Notes: a model not told the origin generated them from the letters alone. A DNA stretch of 64,000 nucleotides from Klebsiella michiganensis (GCF_002925905.1 NZ_PRDB01000014.1:124001-188000), one strand, 5' to 3'; shown: positions 1-13,201, numbered from the stretch's first letter. Translations and numbers: made by a program.

Positions 1-432
1 CGTTTCGCGGTTAATCAGTATTGGCGTGATGTGCTGACGAAGATACAGCTTGAAGTAGTTACGCAGCCAGGACTGCTGGTTGACGGAGAGCTGGCGTTCG
101 TTGATCAGGAAAATCTGGTTACGCGCCATTTCCAGCAGCAGCTCGTTGTATAAGCCGTCAAACTCCTGATCGGCCTTGAGCACGCGGGCCTGAATTTTGC
201 CCAGCAGATGGCGAGAGTGTGCGGTACTGCCTTGTTCTTCGCTGATGATGATGCGGCGCTTCAGCTCGGCAAAGCGCACTTTATAAAATTCATCGAGGTT
301 ATTGGAGTAAATCCCTAAAAAGCGCATGCGCTCGATCAGCGGGTTGCTTTTGTCCGCCGCTTCCTGAAGTACGCGCTCGTTAAAGGATAACCAGCTGAGT
401 TCTTTTTCGATGTATAGCTTTTCCTGGCCCAT
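1..432 (-). CDS. ppk: Polyphosphate kinase 1, N-terminal part (cut by window edge)
   Basis: Polyphosphate kinase makes long-chain polyphosphate from ATP, reversibly, at the inner membrane. Only the first 144 codons lie in the window. The reverse strand reads [20 protein letters not shown] and continues with [20 protein letters not shown], the N-terminal helical domain of Ppk1; the catalytic histidine domain is outside the window. The ATG at 432 gives the usual E. coli Ppk start. In E. coli ppk lies directly beside purN; here four sugar-catabolism genes separate them. Recognition is from remembered sequence and is strong. Confidence 0.93.
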   Translation of the reverse strand, partial: MGQEKLYIEKELSWLSFNERVLQEAADKSNPLIERMRFLGIYSNNLDEFYKVRFAELKRRIIISEEQGSTAHSRHLLGKIQARVLKADQEFDGLYNELLLEMARNQIFLINERQLSVNQQSWLRNYFKLYLRQHITPILINRET

Positions 433-609
433 TACAGCTCACACTCCGGTAGATGTATGTTGCTTTTTCATTATGGCGAGCTTTGCCACTGAATGTCCAA
501 TTATGTCAAAGAAGTATGACTGTTTTCTTTCAGTATATAGCGAAGAAAAACAGACGATTTTCGCGACTTACGTTATGTTCAAGGCAAGGTGAGATTCAGG
601 AGCAAAACC
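433..609. promoter_or_regulatory. Divergent intergenic region between ppk and the 610-2283 gene
   Basis: These 177 bases separate two genes transcribed away from each other, so both promoters should lie here. The stretch is AT-richer than its flanks. AGGAG at 598-602 is a good ribosome site for the ATG at 610. I see no clear -35/-10 pair, phosphate box or other operator. Confidence 0.4.
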
Positions 610-2283
610 ATGTGGGAGACGCGAGCGTTAGAACTGAATAATCAGGATATATGGAACTGGTCATCGGTATGCAATCTGGTCAGGTATGCCTCTCAGCATG
701 GCTTTAATACTATCGTGGTGGGGCAGGCAGATCTCTTCGGTAAGCTGGTGTCCCCGAAGGGATATACGCCTTTTCACTATAACGATAGCGTTTCCAGCCA
801 GCAGAGAGCGCGCTGTATCTACCTTAATCGTCTCGCCATGTATTGCCGCGAACAGGGGCTGCGATTTTATTTACAGGCAAAAGAGCTGGATTTCCCAACG
901 GAATTGCTGTTGTCGCATAAGTATCTACTGGATAACCAGCAAGGGATCCTTTTTGATGTGGATTTCTGGAGCCGCTGGCTGACAGACAAAATTCGCGGCG
1001 TTTGTCAGGGAATTCCAGCTTTAACAGGGCTAATTATTGCGCTTTCCAGCACCGATGGTTTATTGCCGATTACGCGCCCTAAATGGGATATAAACGCCAG
1101 GGATGAGCCTGAAAATACCCGGCAACCGTCGCAAAGCTTTGTGCTCTATCGCCGTTGTTTTCAAGCGCTCAGCCAGGTGGTTACCGCACAAAATAAACAT
1201 CTGGTTTTGCGGGTTTTCCCTGCAAGTAATGATGATCTTGGTACCGTTCTCGATGCTATCGAGCCGCTTCCGCCAAGCGTTTCGGTATCGATCAAGTTAA
1301 CGCCAGAACGTTTCTGGCCAGCATTTCCAAATAATCCCGCACTGCTTCAGGTCACTATGCGAGACGTCTGGGTTGATATTGATTTAGCAGGCGAAGAGGT
1401 GGGCTGGGGCGTTATGCCTTTCTTGCGCATTGATGAGTTAAAAGGCCGACTGCTGTGGTGCCAAAGCGCGAATCCCAGAATCACCGGTGCGATATGCAAA
1501 ACCAGTTGGGAGAGCGTTGATAACCACTGGATACCGGAAACGTTAAGCGAATGCAATCTGTTTGCCTGTAGCCAGCTGTTAGGTCATGGTGCGGGAAAGA
1601 CCCAGGAGCAGCTGTTGGATCTCTGGCTGGCTGAGCGTTACGGCTGGTGCCCCGATGTTACAGTCGCCCGCCGTTTTCAGCAGCTACTTGAACAGGCAAC
1701 GGAGGTGCTTTACCAGGCGATTTATGTTCGCGATCACGTTTTTCACCGCCATAGTCAGCTACCGGAAAGCTATGGTCAGGCAGTATGGAGTTTGTACAGC
1801 CAGCTGGCGCGTAATCACTGGCTGCCGGGGTCGGCCCAGGATATCCACTTCACGCGTGACGATCCGCAAATATCGATGGAAAACCTCACGCGAATTGCGC
1901 AAGAGAAGGATGAGGTAGCGGCAGATGCCCTGAAGCTATGCGCGCAGGCGCTGGAGTTTGCCGAGAATGCCGCGTTTCCCACGGCGCTCTATCGGCTCTG
2001 GCAGAATGAATGGCGGGGGCTCGCACTCTACTGTCAGCTGTTCACGCATGCACAGAAAGCTTTTTTTACGCTGCATTTTGCTCGTGAGGTGGAGAATAGC
2101 TGGAGTATGAGAGAAATCTGCCATATCAACGTGCAGGCGTTGTATCAGGGGGCATCCGAAATGGAGATGCTTTGCCAGCAGATGAACGAAGCATCGCCTG
2201 GGTTTTATATCATGTTCGATGCGGGTCGGGTTCGTAGCCTGGCTGATAGCCTGAGTAGCGAACTATCGGCACTCAGGCATTAG
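610..2283 (+). CDS. Unrecognised 557-residue protein, possible TIM-barrel glycosidase-like
   Basis: I do not recognise this family. The ATG at 610, preceded by AGGAG seven bases upstream, is preferred over a GTG at 589 that lacks such a site. There is no signal peptide or membrane segment, so it is probably cytoplasmic. The N-terminal half alternates predicted strands and helices, with segments such as HGFNTIVVG, GLRFYLQAKEL, ALTGLIIALSST and VSVSIKLTPERF, which looks like a beta/alpha barrel of the kind seen in GH20/GH67-type glycosidases. The C-terminal third is mostly helical. It ends three bases before the convergent rhiN-like gene, so an associated role in breakdown of rhamnogalacturonan-derived sugars is plausible. 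The fold and the function are inference only. Confidence 0.7.
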   Translation: MWETRALELNNQDIWNWSSVCNLVRYASQHGFNTIVVGQADLFGKLVSPKGYTPFHYNDSVSSQQRARCIYLNRLAMYCREQGLRFYLQAKELDFPTELLLSHKYLLDNQQGILFDVDFWSRWLTDKIRGVCQGIPALTGLIIALSSTDGLLPITRPKWDINARDEPENTRQPSQSFVLYRRCFQALSQVVTAQNKHLVLRVFPASNDDLGTVLDAIEPLPPSVSVSIKLTPERFWPAFPNNPALLQVTMRDVWVDIDLAGEEVGWGVMPFLRIDELKGRLLWCQSANPRITGAICKTSWESVDNHWIPETLSECNLFACSQLLGHGAGKTQEQLLDLWLAERYGWCPDVTVARRFQQLLEQATEVLYQAIYVRDHVFHRHSQLPESYGQAVWSLYSQLARNHWLPGSAQDIHFTRDDPQISMENLTRIAQEKDEVAADALKLCAQALEFAENAAFPTALYRLWQNEWRGLALYCQLFTHAQKAFFTLHFAREVENSWSMREICHINVQALYQGASEMEMLCQQMNEASPGFYIMFDAGRVRSLADSLSSELSALRH

Positions 2284-2286
2284 GTA

Positions 2287-3384
2287 TTAACGCGTGCGGT
2301 ATAAAGCCTCGACCAGGCTGAGCATCGCCAGCGCCTGGCCATATGGCATCGCAGTTAGGGGGATTCGTCGGTAATGGTCAAGGTCGTGTCCCATTGCCGT
2401 GCCAAATGAAACCTGGGTTAACTCTCCCTCCGGCGAGATATGCTCAATAATGCCTGCGATTGCTCGTTCGGCAACGGCTAGATAGCTGTCGTCCAGGTAG
2501 CCGAGACGTATCGCTTTCAGGATACCGGCTGCAAATCCCCCTGTTGCTGAGGCTTCAGCGTAGCTTGTTGCATCATCTAATAGCGTCGGCCATAGCCCGT
2601 TTTCACATTGACAGCGGGCGAGGGCGGATACCTGGCCCTGCAGGATGTTACAGAGCTGGCGATAGAAGGCGTCATGCTCATCAAGATTGAGCATTTCCAG
2701 TAGTTCAGGAATCGCCAGTGTTATCCAGCTATTGCCACGAGCCCATCGGGCACCGGCAAAATGATGCCTGCCGTCGAAATTCCAGCCGTGAAACCATAAA
2801 CCACTTTTTCTATCCGTAAGGTAGTGAATGTGCTGTAGAAATTGAAATTTTGCTTCTTCTACCCAGTAAGGTTTTTGCAATAAAAACCCAATCCTGGCCA
2901 GAGGCAGGACCGCCATCATCAAGGTGTCATCCCAGATTTGCTGATAATGCGCGTTTTCGTAGGTGACATGCTGCATGCAGCCTTCATCAGTGCGCGGAAT
3001 CTGACGATAAAGCGCATCTCCCCACACTTCCAGATACGCGCGCCATTCGTGACGAGCGTCCTGCTGGTAGCGACTGGCAAGCGTCAAAAAAGGGATCGCG
3101 GTATTAATATTCTTCTCCGGCGTTCCTTCGGCGAAACGGGCGCTGAACCAGTCGTCAATAATCTGCCTGGCGCGAGATGAGCCGGTAAGTTCATGGTAGC
3201 GGTAGAGACCAAACAAGCCGATACCATGTGTCCATTCCCATCCAGCCCAGCCTTTTGTATCAATCACGCGCCCGTCAGGCAGGCGCTGCAGGAATTGACC
3301 ATTGTCATCCTGAATTGCGGTGAGGCTATCGATCAGTTTTTCGATAAGACGGATGATTTCAGGATGGCTTATTTTCTGCGACAT
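2287..3384 (-). CDS. rhiN: Unsaturated rhamnogalacturonyl hydrolase, GH105 family (RhiN-like)
   Basis: GH105 enzymes remove the unsaturated galacturonyl residue from the end of rhamnogalacturonan lyase products, in the cytoplasm. The 365-residue protein has the length of the family and its landmarks: GWAGWEWTHGIGLFGLYRYH near residue 50, WDDTLMMAVLPLARIG carrying the catalytic-type aspartate pair, and RWARGNSWITLAIPELLEML. No signal peptide is present. The ATG at 3384 lies inside the 3' end of the upstream transporter gene (26-base overlap), so the two are co-translated in the order transporter then hydrolase, as in the Dickeya rhiTN operon. GH88, the related family, is the main alternative; the WDDTLMM and ARGN motifs favour GH105. 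Confidence 0.85.
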   Translation of the reverse strand: MSQKISHPEIIRLIEKLIDSLTAIQDDNGQFLQRLPDGRVIDTKGWAGWEWTHGIGLFGLYRYHELTGSSRARQIIDDWFSARFAEGTPEKNINTAIPFLTLASRYQQDARHEWRAYLEVWGDALYRQIPRTDEGCMQHVTYENAHYQQIWDDTLMMAVLPLARIGFLLQKPYWVEEAKFQFLQHIHYLTDRKSGLWFHGWNFDGRHHFAGARWARGNSWITLAIPELLEMLNLDEHDAFYRQLCNILQGQVSALARCQCENGLWPTLLDDATSYAEASATGGFAAGILKAIRLGYLDDSYLAVAERAIAGIIEHISPEGELTQVSFGTAMGHDLDHYRRIPLTAMPYGQALAMLSLVEALYRTR

Positions 3385-4873
3385 AGTGATTCCTTTGCGC
3401 TGTCGTTTCAGCTGTATGCTGCCAGTGGGTATTCATATGCGGATGCCCGGTAAGTAACTCTACGGTTTGTCGTACCTGTGTTGATGCATCTTCGGGTTTA
3501 CCGCCAGACCGCAGACGCTCTAGCTCGAAGGTAAGCGTCTTATGACACTCCTGGCTTAGACGAAAGCGAAACGCGCCGTACATCGCCAGCAGAGTGAGTA
3601 AACCCGGTCCGATAAGGAATACCCACCAGATGCCGTTTAGCGCGGCGGCATCTTGCGACTCTGCGCCTTTGGTAAAGCCAAACGCCTCCAGCGCCAGTCC
3701 AACAATAAACAGGGCGAGGGCCTGGGAAAATTTGCGCGTTAGCATCATGACGCCCGCGTAAATGCCTTCACGTCTGACGCCGGTATAAGCTTCATCCACA
3801 TCAGGTAAAAAGTTGTAGACGTTCCATGGGATAAGATAGGTTCCGCCGCGTGCGATGCCCATCACGATGGCCCCGCCGAATAAGAACCCTGATAAATGGC
3901 TAATGGAGGCGGAAAGCTGGCTGAACCACAGTAGAGCGCACATAATCAGTGCAATTGCCAGTTTGTAGGCGTTGCCGTTGCCGATGCGAATACAAAGCCA
4001 GGTAAAGAAAGGGATGGCAAAAAATTGAAATAGCGTCATCAGGCTCATTGCCTGGGAAGCTAAGGATGCGCCGACCTGAAGTACATATGTAAGATAGTGC
4101 ATAAACAGCGAGCCGAAAATATCCAGGGCGACGGCTCCGCCAACGTACATCATGATGTGAATGCGAAAAGTACGTAAACGGAAAGTTGAAGCCATTTCTC
4201 GATACAGCGAAATAATTGTTTTCCCCATCCCGCGCTGAGTCGAAGGCGGCGGGAGATTCTCCCGTTCCCAGGTTCCCCGCCAAACGAAGATCCACGGTAG
4301 GGCGAAGAGTACGGAAAAGACCAGGCCGATATATAAAAATGCCTGCGATTTATCGGCGACGTGCGCCAAAATTTGTCCTGGGATAAGTGCAGATAAAAAC
4401 GCTGTCGCCTGGGCAAATAGCATCCGCGCGCCAGACATTTTTGAACGCAGATCGTAACGCAAGGTCATCTCCGCAGGCAGCGTATCGTAGGGCACCATCA
4501 AGAGGGTAAAAACGGTGCTGAATAACAAATAAGTACCAAGATACCAGGAATAGCCAAAACCGCTTACCCACATCAGGGCAAAGCAAAAGGAGAGCGGCGC
4601 GCCGATAATAAAGAATATTCGGCGTCGCCCCCAGCGCGTGCGAATATTGTCGGTGATATAACCCATGATCGGGTCGGTGATGCCATCCCAAATTTTGGCG
4701 ATCGCAAAGATGGATGCGGCGGCGGCGGGAGAAAGGCCCGCCACTTCAATATAAAAATAAAGCAGCCAAAGCCCGGTGATCGTCATTGCCCCGCTGCCGA
4801 AGATATCGCCCATCCCCCAGCAGAGAATATTGCGTGTTTTTACTTCCCGTGGTGCCGTTACTGTCCTCGTCAT
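3359..4873 (-). CDS. rhiT: GPH-family sugar:cation symporter, probable rhamnogalacturonide transporter (RhiT-like)
   Basis: This is a 504-residue, twelve-helix transporter of the glycoside-pentoside-hexuronide (GPH) family within the major facilitator superfamily. Family landmarks visible are the MGDIFGSGAM first helix, KIWDGITDPIMGYITDNIRTRWGRRR after helix 2 (the GPH D-P-x-x-G and R-x-G-R-R-R signature), and a long cytoplasmic C-terminal tail. The ATG at 4873 is chosen because AGGA precedes it; a start at 4945 has no ribosome site. Pairing with a GH105 hydrolase in one operon matches RhiT of Dickeya, which imports rhamnogalacturonan oligomers. The substrate is inferred from this context; another uronide oligomer is possible. 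Confidence 0.8.
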   Translation of the reverse strand: MTRTVTAPREVKTRNILCWGMGDIFGSGAMTITGLWLLYFYIEVAGLSPAAAASIFAIAKIWDGITDPIMGYITDNIRTRWGRRRIFFIIGAPLSFCFALMWVSGFGYSWYLGTYLLFSTVFTLLMVPYDTLPAEMTLRYDLRSKMSGARMLFAQATAFLSALIPGQILAHVADKSQAFLYIGLVFSVLFALPWIFVWRGTWERENLPPPSTQRGMGKTIISLYREMASTFRLRTFRIHIMMYVGGAVALDIFGSLFMHYLTYVLQVGASLASQAMSLMTLFQFFAIPFFTWLCIRIGNGNAYKLAIALIMCALLWFSQLSASISHLSGFLFGGAIVMGIARGGTYLIPWNVYNFLPDVDEAYTGVRREGIYAGVMMLTRKFSQALALFIVGLALEAFGFTKGAESQDAAALNGIWWVFLIGPGLLTLLAMYGAFRFRLSQECHKTLTFELERLRSGGKPEDASTQVRQTVELLTGHPHMNTHWQHTAETTAQRNHYVAENKPS

Positions 4874-5091
4874 TTTTCCTGTCTCTTCTGTCAGTAAAGA
4901 GGAAGTAGCACAGTAAAAGAGGTGAAAATTTTGCGGAATCGTCATTAAGGCGCTTTTGTTAAGAACTGAGAGCGGGGCGGAGAAAGCGGATTAAATGAAA
5001 TAAATAGCGTGATATGGCCGGCAGTATTAGGACGGGCGAAAAAATGAAATGTGATAGCCATCGCTATTTCTGCGGAAGGAGCGAGAAGAAA

Positions 5092-5107
5092 TGTGTCCGA
5101 AATCACA
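5092..5107. promoter_or_regulatory. Candidate CRP site between the rhiT-like and GH28 genes
   Basis: TGTGTCCGAAATCACA matches nine of the ten core bases of the CRP consensus TGTGA-N6-TCACA. It lies in the 362-base divergent intergenic region 4874-5235. A second, weaker half-site TGTGATAGCCATCGCT is at 5050-5065. AAATGAAAT occurs at 4993-5001 and 5042-5050, which resembles half of a KdgR box but is not palindromic. Catabolite control would suit a pectin-sugar operon. I see no other clear operator here. Confidence 0.5.
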
Positions 5108-5235
5108 GATGAACTGCGGGAAAAAAGGACGTTGTGAGAACGGCGACAGATTACTTATGTCGATGCTGTTTTGCCCTACGGCGATCGATAATGACTGTGT
5201 TCAGATAGCATTCCCATTTCATCTCAGGAAATCCT

Positions 5236-6594
5236 ATGAACATTTTTCTTTCAAACTGGCGCCCGCACGCAGATGGTATTACTCGCGACACTGAGATTTT
5301 TCAAAAAGCGCTGGATACCTTATCGCAAGCGGGCGGCGGTACGCTGGTGGTGGAAAGTGGAAAATATTACCTTGGCGGGTTACGCATGGGGTCAAACACC
5401 TGCCTGTGGTTGTCACCCGGTGCAGAACTCATCGTCAGCGATAATTATGCTGACTTCACCCAGGCGGTGGCCTTAAGTCGCGCAGAGTGCTCAGACCGGG
5501 CTTTCCTCTATGCCCAGGATGCCGAAAATATCTCGATTTGTGGGGGCGGTACTATTTACGGTAATGCCGATGGTTGGTTCTCCTCATCGGTTGATGATAT
5601 GGGCTATCGCACGCCCGCCGAACAGCGGCCGCGCATGATTCTTCTGGAAAATTGCCAGCGGGTCAGGCTGGAAAATATCTGTATACACCATGCGCCGATG
5701 TGGACAATTCATCTTGTTTCATGTTCACAGGTGGTGATTGATGGCATTACCGTCGATAACGATCTGACAATGGCAAATACTGATGCGCTGGATATCGATA
5801 GCTGTCAGCAGGTACACGTTGCTAATAGTTTTTTTAGTGCGGCGGACGATGCAATTTGTCTGAAAACCACCGATAAACCGGCGGCTATCCAACGTCCTCT
5901 ACGTCAGGTGACGATCGTCAATTGTACCCTGCGCTCAAAAAGCTGTGCTTTTAAAATCGGCACGGAAACCTGGCAAGATATTGAAGATATTGTGGTCAGC
6001 AACTGCACTATCTATGATTCGAATCGCGGTATCGGCCTGATTTCACGAGATGGCGGTCGGCTACGAAGAATGCTCTTTACCAGCATGACTTTTGAGTGTG
6101 TGGCGGCGCCAGCCTGTCACTGGGGGGAGGCGGACCCGATTTTCCTCTCCGCGCGCCGCAGGAATCCGCAGATCGAGCCCGGTGAGATTACGCAAATCCA
6201 GTTTCGTGGGCTTTGCGGAGAATGTGAAGGCGCCATCAATATGCACAGTGAAACCCCTTCCATGATCAACCGAATACGACTCGAGAGTATTCAGCTTACC
6301 CAGCGACTGCATTGCCACGGTTGGCAGGGGAATTATGATATTCGTCCGCCGTGTAATCCTTTTTCGCCAACAGGAATGGGTATCGATAACGCCTGGTGCC
6401 TCAACCCAGAAACGGGAAAGGCCTGGGGAGTCGAACCCTATCCCGGAGGGCTACCCGTCCTGTTTGCGCAGGGGGTTTCCGATTTAGTCATCACAGAACT
6501 TGATTGGCAGCGTCCAGTTCCCCTACCGGCAGGCTGGAATACGCAAGCGCTGTGTCTGGAAAAATGCGAGCGGTCATCCGTGCGGGAAACCTGA
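5236..6594 (+). CDS. Cytoplasmic GH28 (polygalacturonase-type) glycosidase
   Basis: GH28 enzymes hydrolyse galacturonosyl or rhamnogalacturonosyl bonds using three aspartates on a right-handed beta-helix. This 452-residue protein has the family motifs NTDALDID (residues about 182-189), ADDAICLKT (about 203-211) and a repeated short-strand pattern. The usual G-H-G motif appears replaced by SCAFKIGTET. There is no signal peptide, so it should act inside the cell on imported oligomers, probably releasing galacturonate or unsaturated galacturonate from rhamnogalacturonan pieces. AGGAAA before the ATG at 5236 supports the start. It is divergent from rhiT-rhiN. The substrate is inferred. Confidence 0.8.
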   Translation: MNIFLSNWRPHADGITRDTEIFQKALDTLSQAGGGTLVVESGKYYLGGLRMGSNTCLWLSPGAELIVSDNYADFTQAVALSRAECSDRAFLYAQDAENISICGGGTIYGNADGWFSSSVDDMGYRTPAEQRPRMILLENCQRVRLENICIHHAPMWTIHLVSCSQVVIDGITVDNDLTMANTDALDIDSCQQVHVANSFFSAADDAICLKTTDKPAAIQRPLRQVTIVNCTLRSKSCAFKIGTETWQDIEDIVVSNCTIYDSNRGIGLISRDGGRLRRMLFTSMTFECVAAPACHWGEADPIFLSARRRNPQIEPGEITQIQFRGLCGECEGAINMHSETPSMINRIRLESIQLTQRLHCHGWQGNYDIRPPCNPFSPTGMGIDNAWCLNPETGKAWGVEPYPGGLPVLFAQGVSDLVITELDWQRPVPLPAGWNTQALCLEKCERSSVRET

Positions 6595-6601
6595 GCTAAT
6601 G

Positions 6602-6630
6602 AAAAACGCCTCCAGCGGACGCCAGAGGCG
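6602..6630 (-). terminator. Rho-independent terminator of purMN
   Basis: Read on the minus strand, CGCCTC and GAGGCG form a six-base stem around a 12-base loop, followed by TTTTT. It lies eight bases beyond the purN stop and also between two convergent genes. Confidence 0.65.
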
Positions 6631-6637
6631 GGGAAGT

Positions 6638-10912
<4,275 letters not shown>

Positions 10913-10934
10913 ACGGCCGTAAAGCCCCATTCAG

Positions 10935-10960
10935 CCCCGCCTTCGCGGGGTTGTTTTATT
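10935..10960 (+). terminator. Rho-independent terminator after the GH1 gene
   Basis: CCCCGC-CTTC-GCGGGG is a six-pair GC stem with a stable tetraloop, followed by TTGTTTTATT. It closes the bglK-GH1 operon before upp. Confidence 0.85.
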
Positions 10961-11046
10961 TTGTCTTATACTGGCTCAGGCAGCGTAAAGCATTTTGGTT
11001 GATCCCGGTCAAACATATCGGCTATGGCGTAAAAGGAAAAAGGCGG

Positions 11047-11068
11047 TATAATCCGGCGATTTTTTTTG
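11047..11068 (+). promoter_or_regulatory. upp promoter -10 with UTP-sensing start region
   Basis: TATAAT at 11047-11052 is a perfect -10. The start region GATTTTTTTTG (11058-11068, eight T) is the initially transcribed sequence known from E. coli upp, where UTP level selects the start site and causes reiterative U addition. The -35 is poor. The conservation of the T-run length is seen directly; the mechanism is from the E. coli work of Tu and Turnbough. Confidence 0.8.
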
Positions 11069-11094
11069 TGGCTGCCCCTCAGAGGAGAAAGAGA

Positions 11095-11721
11095 ATGAAG
11101 ATCGTGGAAGTGAAACACCCACTCGTCAAACACAAGCTGGGCCTGATGCGTGAGCACGACATCAGCACCAAACGCTTCCGTGAACTCGCCTCAGAAGTTG
11201 GCAGCTTACTGACTTATGAAGCTACTTCCGATCTGGCGACCGAAAAAGTCACCATCGAAGGCTGGAACGGCCCGGTAGAAATTGAGCAGATCAAAGGCAA
11301 GAAAATTACCGTAGTGCCGATTCTGCGCGCGGGTCTGGGGATGATGGAAGGCGTGCTTGAGCACGTGCCGAGCGCGCGCATCAGCGTGGTGGGCATCTAT
11401 CGTAACGAAGAGACCCTTGAGCCGGTGCCTTACTTCCAGAAGCTGGTATCCAACATCGACGAACGCATGGCGCTGGTGGTTGACCCGATGCTGGCGACCG
11501 GCGGCTCCATGATCGCCACCATCGACCTGCTGAAAAAAGCGGGCTGCTCCAGCATTAAGGTGCTGGTTCTGGTGGCGGCGCCGGAAGGCATCGCCGCGCT
11601 GGAGAAAGCGCATCCGGACGTTGAGCTGTACACCGCGTCCATCGACCAGGGCCTGAACGAGCACGGATACATTATTCCGGGGCTCGGCGACGCCGGCGAT
11701 AAGATTTTTGGTACGAAATAA
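11095..11721 (+). CDS. upp: Uracil phosphoribosyltransferase
   Basis: Upp salvages uracil, making UMP from uracil and PRPP. The 208 residues equal the E. coli length, from [20 protein letters not shown] to the C-terminal [13 protein letters not shown]. The PRPP-binding motif is [13 protein letters not shown], and the uracil-binding end is [24 protein letters not shown] precedes the ATG. It is followed by a terminator/attenuator and then uraA, as in E. coli. Confidence 0.97.
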   Translation: MKIVEVKHPLVKHKLGLMREHDISTKRFRELASEVGSLLTYEATSDLATEKVTIEGWNGPVEIEQIKGKKITVVPILRAGLGMMEGVLEHVPSARISVVGIYRNEETLEPVPYFQKLVSNIDERMALVVDPMLATGGSMIATIDLLKKAGCSSIKVLVLVAAPEGIAALEKAHPDVELYTASIDQGLNEHGYIIPGLGDAGDKIFGTK

Positions 11722-11733
11722 ATGATGAAGTAG

Positions 11734-11765
11734 AAAAAGCCGACTTTGAGAGTCGGCTTTTTTTT
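11734..11765 (+). terminator. Rho-independent terminator between upp and uraA
   Basis: AAAAAGCCGACT pairs with AGTCGGCTTTTT around a TTGAG loop and is followed by more T. It lies 12 bases after upp and 51 before uraA, so it probably attenuates readthrough into uraA. Confidence 0.9.
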
Positions 11766-11816
11766 GAATAAAACACACCAACAGCAATCAACAAACGACT
11801 CTCAGAGGAAAATGCC

Positions 11817-13106
11817 ATGACGCGCCGTGCTATCGGGGTGAGTGAAAGACCGCCGCTTTTACAGACAATCCCGCTTAGTTTGCAACATCTGTTCGCCATG
11901 TTTGGCGCAACGGTACTGGTGCCCGTTCTGTTCCATATCAACCCGGCCACGGTACTGCTGTTTAACGGCATCGGAACGCTGTTATATCTTTTCATCTGCA
12001 AAGGCAAAATTCCGGCTTATCTCGGATCGAGCTTTGCGTTTATCTCCCCGGTGCTGCTTCTGCTGCCGCTGGGCTACGAAGTCGCTCTCGGCGGCTTTAT
12101 CATGTGCGGCGTGCTGTTTTGTATCGTCTCCTTTATTGTCAAAAAAGCCGGAACCGGCTGGCTGGACGTGATGTTCCCACCGGCGGCGATGGGCGCGATT
12201 GTCGCGGTTATCGGCCTGGAGCTGGCGGGCGTGGCGGCGAATATGGCCGGTCTGCTGCCCGCTGACGGGCAATCGCCGGACAGCAAAACCATTATTATTT
12301 CGATGGTGACGCTGGCGGTGACGGTTTTCGGTTCGGTGCTGTTCCGCGGTTTCCTGGCGATTATCCCGATTTTAATCGGCGTCCTGGTCGGCTACGCGCT
12401 CTCCTTCGTGATGGGCGTCGTCGATACCACGCCCATCGCCGAGGCCCACTGGTTCGCGCTGCCGACATTCTACACCCCGCGCTTTGAATGGTTTGCGATT
12501 TTCACCATTCTCCCCGCCGCGCTGGTGGTGATCGCCGAGCACGTTGGACATCTGGTAGTCACGGCCAATATCGTCAAAAAAGATCTGATCCGCGATCCGG
12601 GCCTGCATCGTTCAATGTTTGCCAACGGCCTGTCTACGGTGATCTCCGGCTTCTTTGGCTCCACGCCAAACACCACCTACGGCGAGAACATTGGCGTGAT
12701 GGCGATCACCCGCGTCTACAGTACCTGGGTTATCGGCGGCGCGGCGATCATCGCGATTCTGCTCTCCTGCGTCGGCAAGCTGGCGGCGGCGATCCAGATT
12801 ATCCCGCTGCCGGTAATGGGCGGCGTCTCACTGCTGCTGTACGGGGTTATCGGCGCTTCGGGTATTCGCGTGCTGATCGAATCTAAAGTCGATTACAACA
12901 AGGCGCAGAACCTGATTCTGACCTCCGTTATCCTGATCATCGGCGTCAGCGGGGCAAAAGTGCATATCGGCGCCGCCGAGCTGAAAGGCATGGCGCTGGC
13001 GACCATCGTTGGCGTCGGGCTGAGCCTGATCTTCAAACTGATTAGCGTGCTGCGTCCGGAAGAGGTGGTTCTCGACGCTGCGGATAGCGAAGAAGCAAAA
13101 CATTGA
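11817..13106 (+). CDS. uraA: Uracil:proton symporter
   Basis: UraA brings uracil across the inner membrane with protons. The 429 residues match E. coli UraA. It is a 14-helix nucleobase-ascorbate (NAT/NCS2) transporter. Visible landmarks are LQHLFAMFGATVLVPVLF, the half-helix region LGSSFAFISPVLLLLPLG, the substrate-binding glutamate segment VVIAEHVGHLV, and the NAT signature region FFGSTPNTTYGENIGVMAIT. It is downstream of upp, coupling import to salvage. Confidence 0.97.
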   Translation: MTRRAIGVSERPPLLQTIPLSLQHLFAMFGATVLVPVLFHINPATVLLFNGIGTLLYLFICKGKIPAYLGSSFAFISPVLLLLPLGYEVALGGFIMCGVLFCIVSFIVKKAGTGWLDVMFPPAAMGAIVAVIGLELAGVAANMAGLLPADGQSPDSKTIIISMVTLAVTVFGSVLFRGFLAIIPILIGVLVGYALSFVMGVVDTTPIAEAHWFALPTFYTPRFEWFAIFTILPAALVVIAEHVGHLVVTANIVKKDLIRDPGLHRSMFANGLSTVISGFFGSTPNTTYGENIGVMAITRVYSTWVIGGAAIIAILLSCVGKLAAAIQIIPLPVMGGVSLLLYGVIGASGIRVLIESKVDYNKAQNLILTSVILIIGVSGAKVHIGAAELKGMALATIVGVGLSLIFKLISVLRPEEVVLDAADSEEAKH

Positions 13107-13201
13107 TCCTTATACCGGGCGGCGATCCTGCCCGGTTCTCTCCTTGCGTATTTCTGTGCTAAACTCTCCGCGTTTTTCTGCAAGCCTATGTTGAGGTCCA
13201 T

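Noticed and set aside
4993-5050. Possible KdgR boxes (AAATGAAAT twice)
   Set aside because: Only half of the KdgR palindrome is present at each place, so this was not listed as an operator of its own.
5091-5294. 67-codon cysteine-containing frame upstream of the GH28 gene
   Set aside because: It overlaps the candidate CRP site and the GH28 start, has no clear ribosome site and matches nothing I know.
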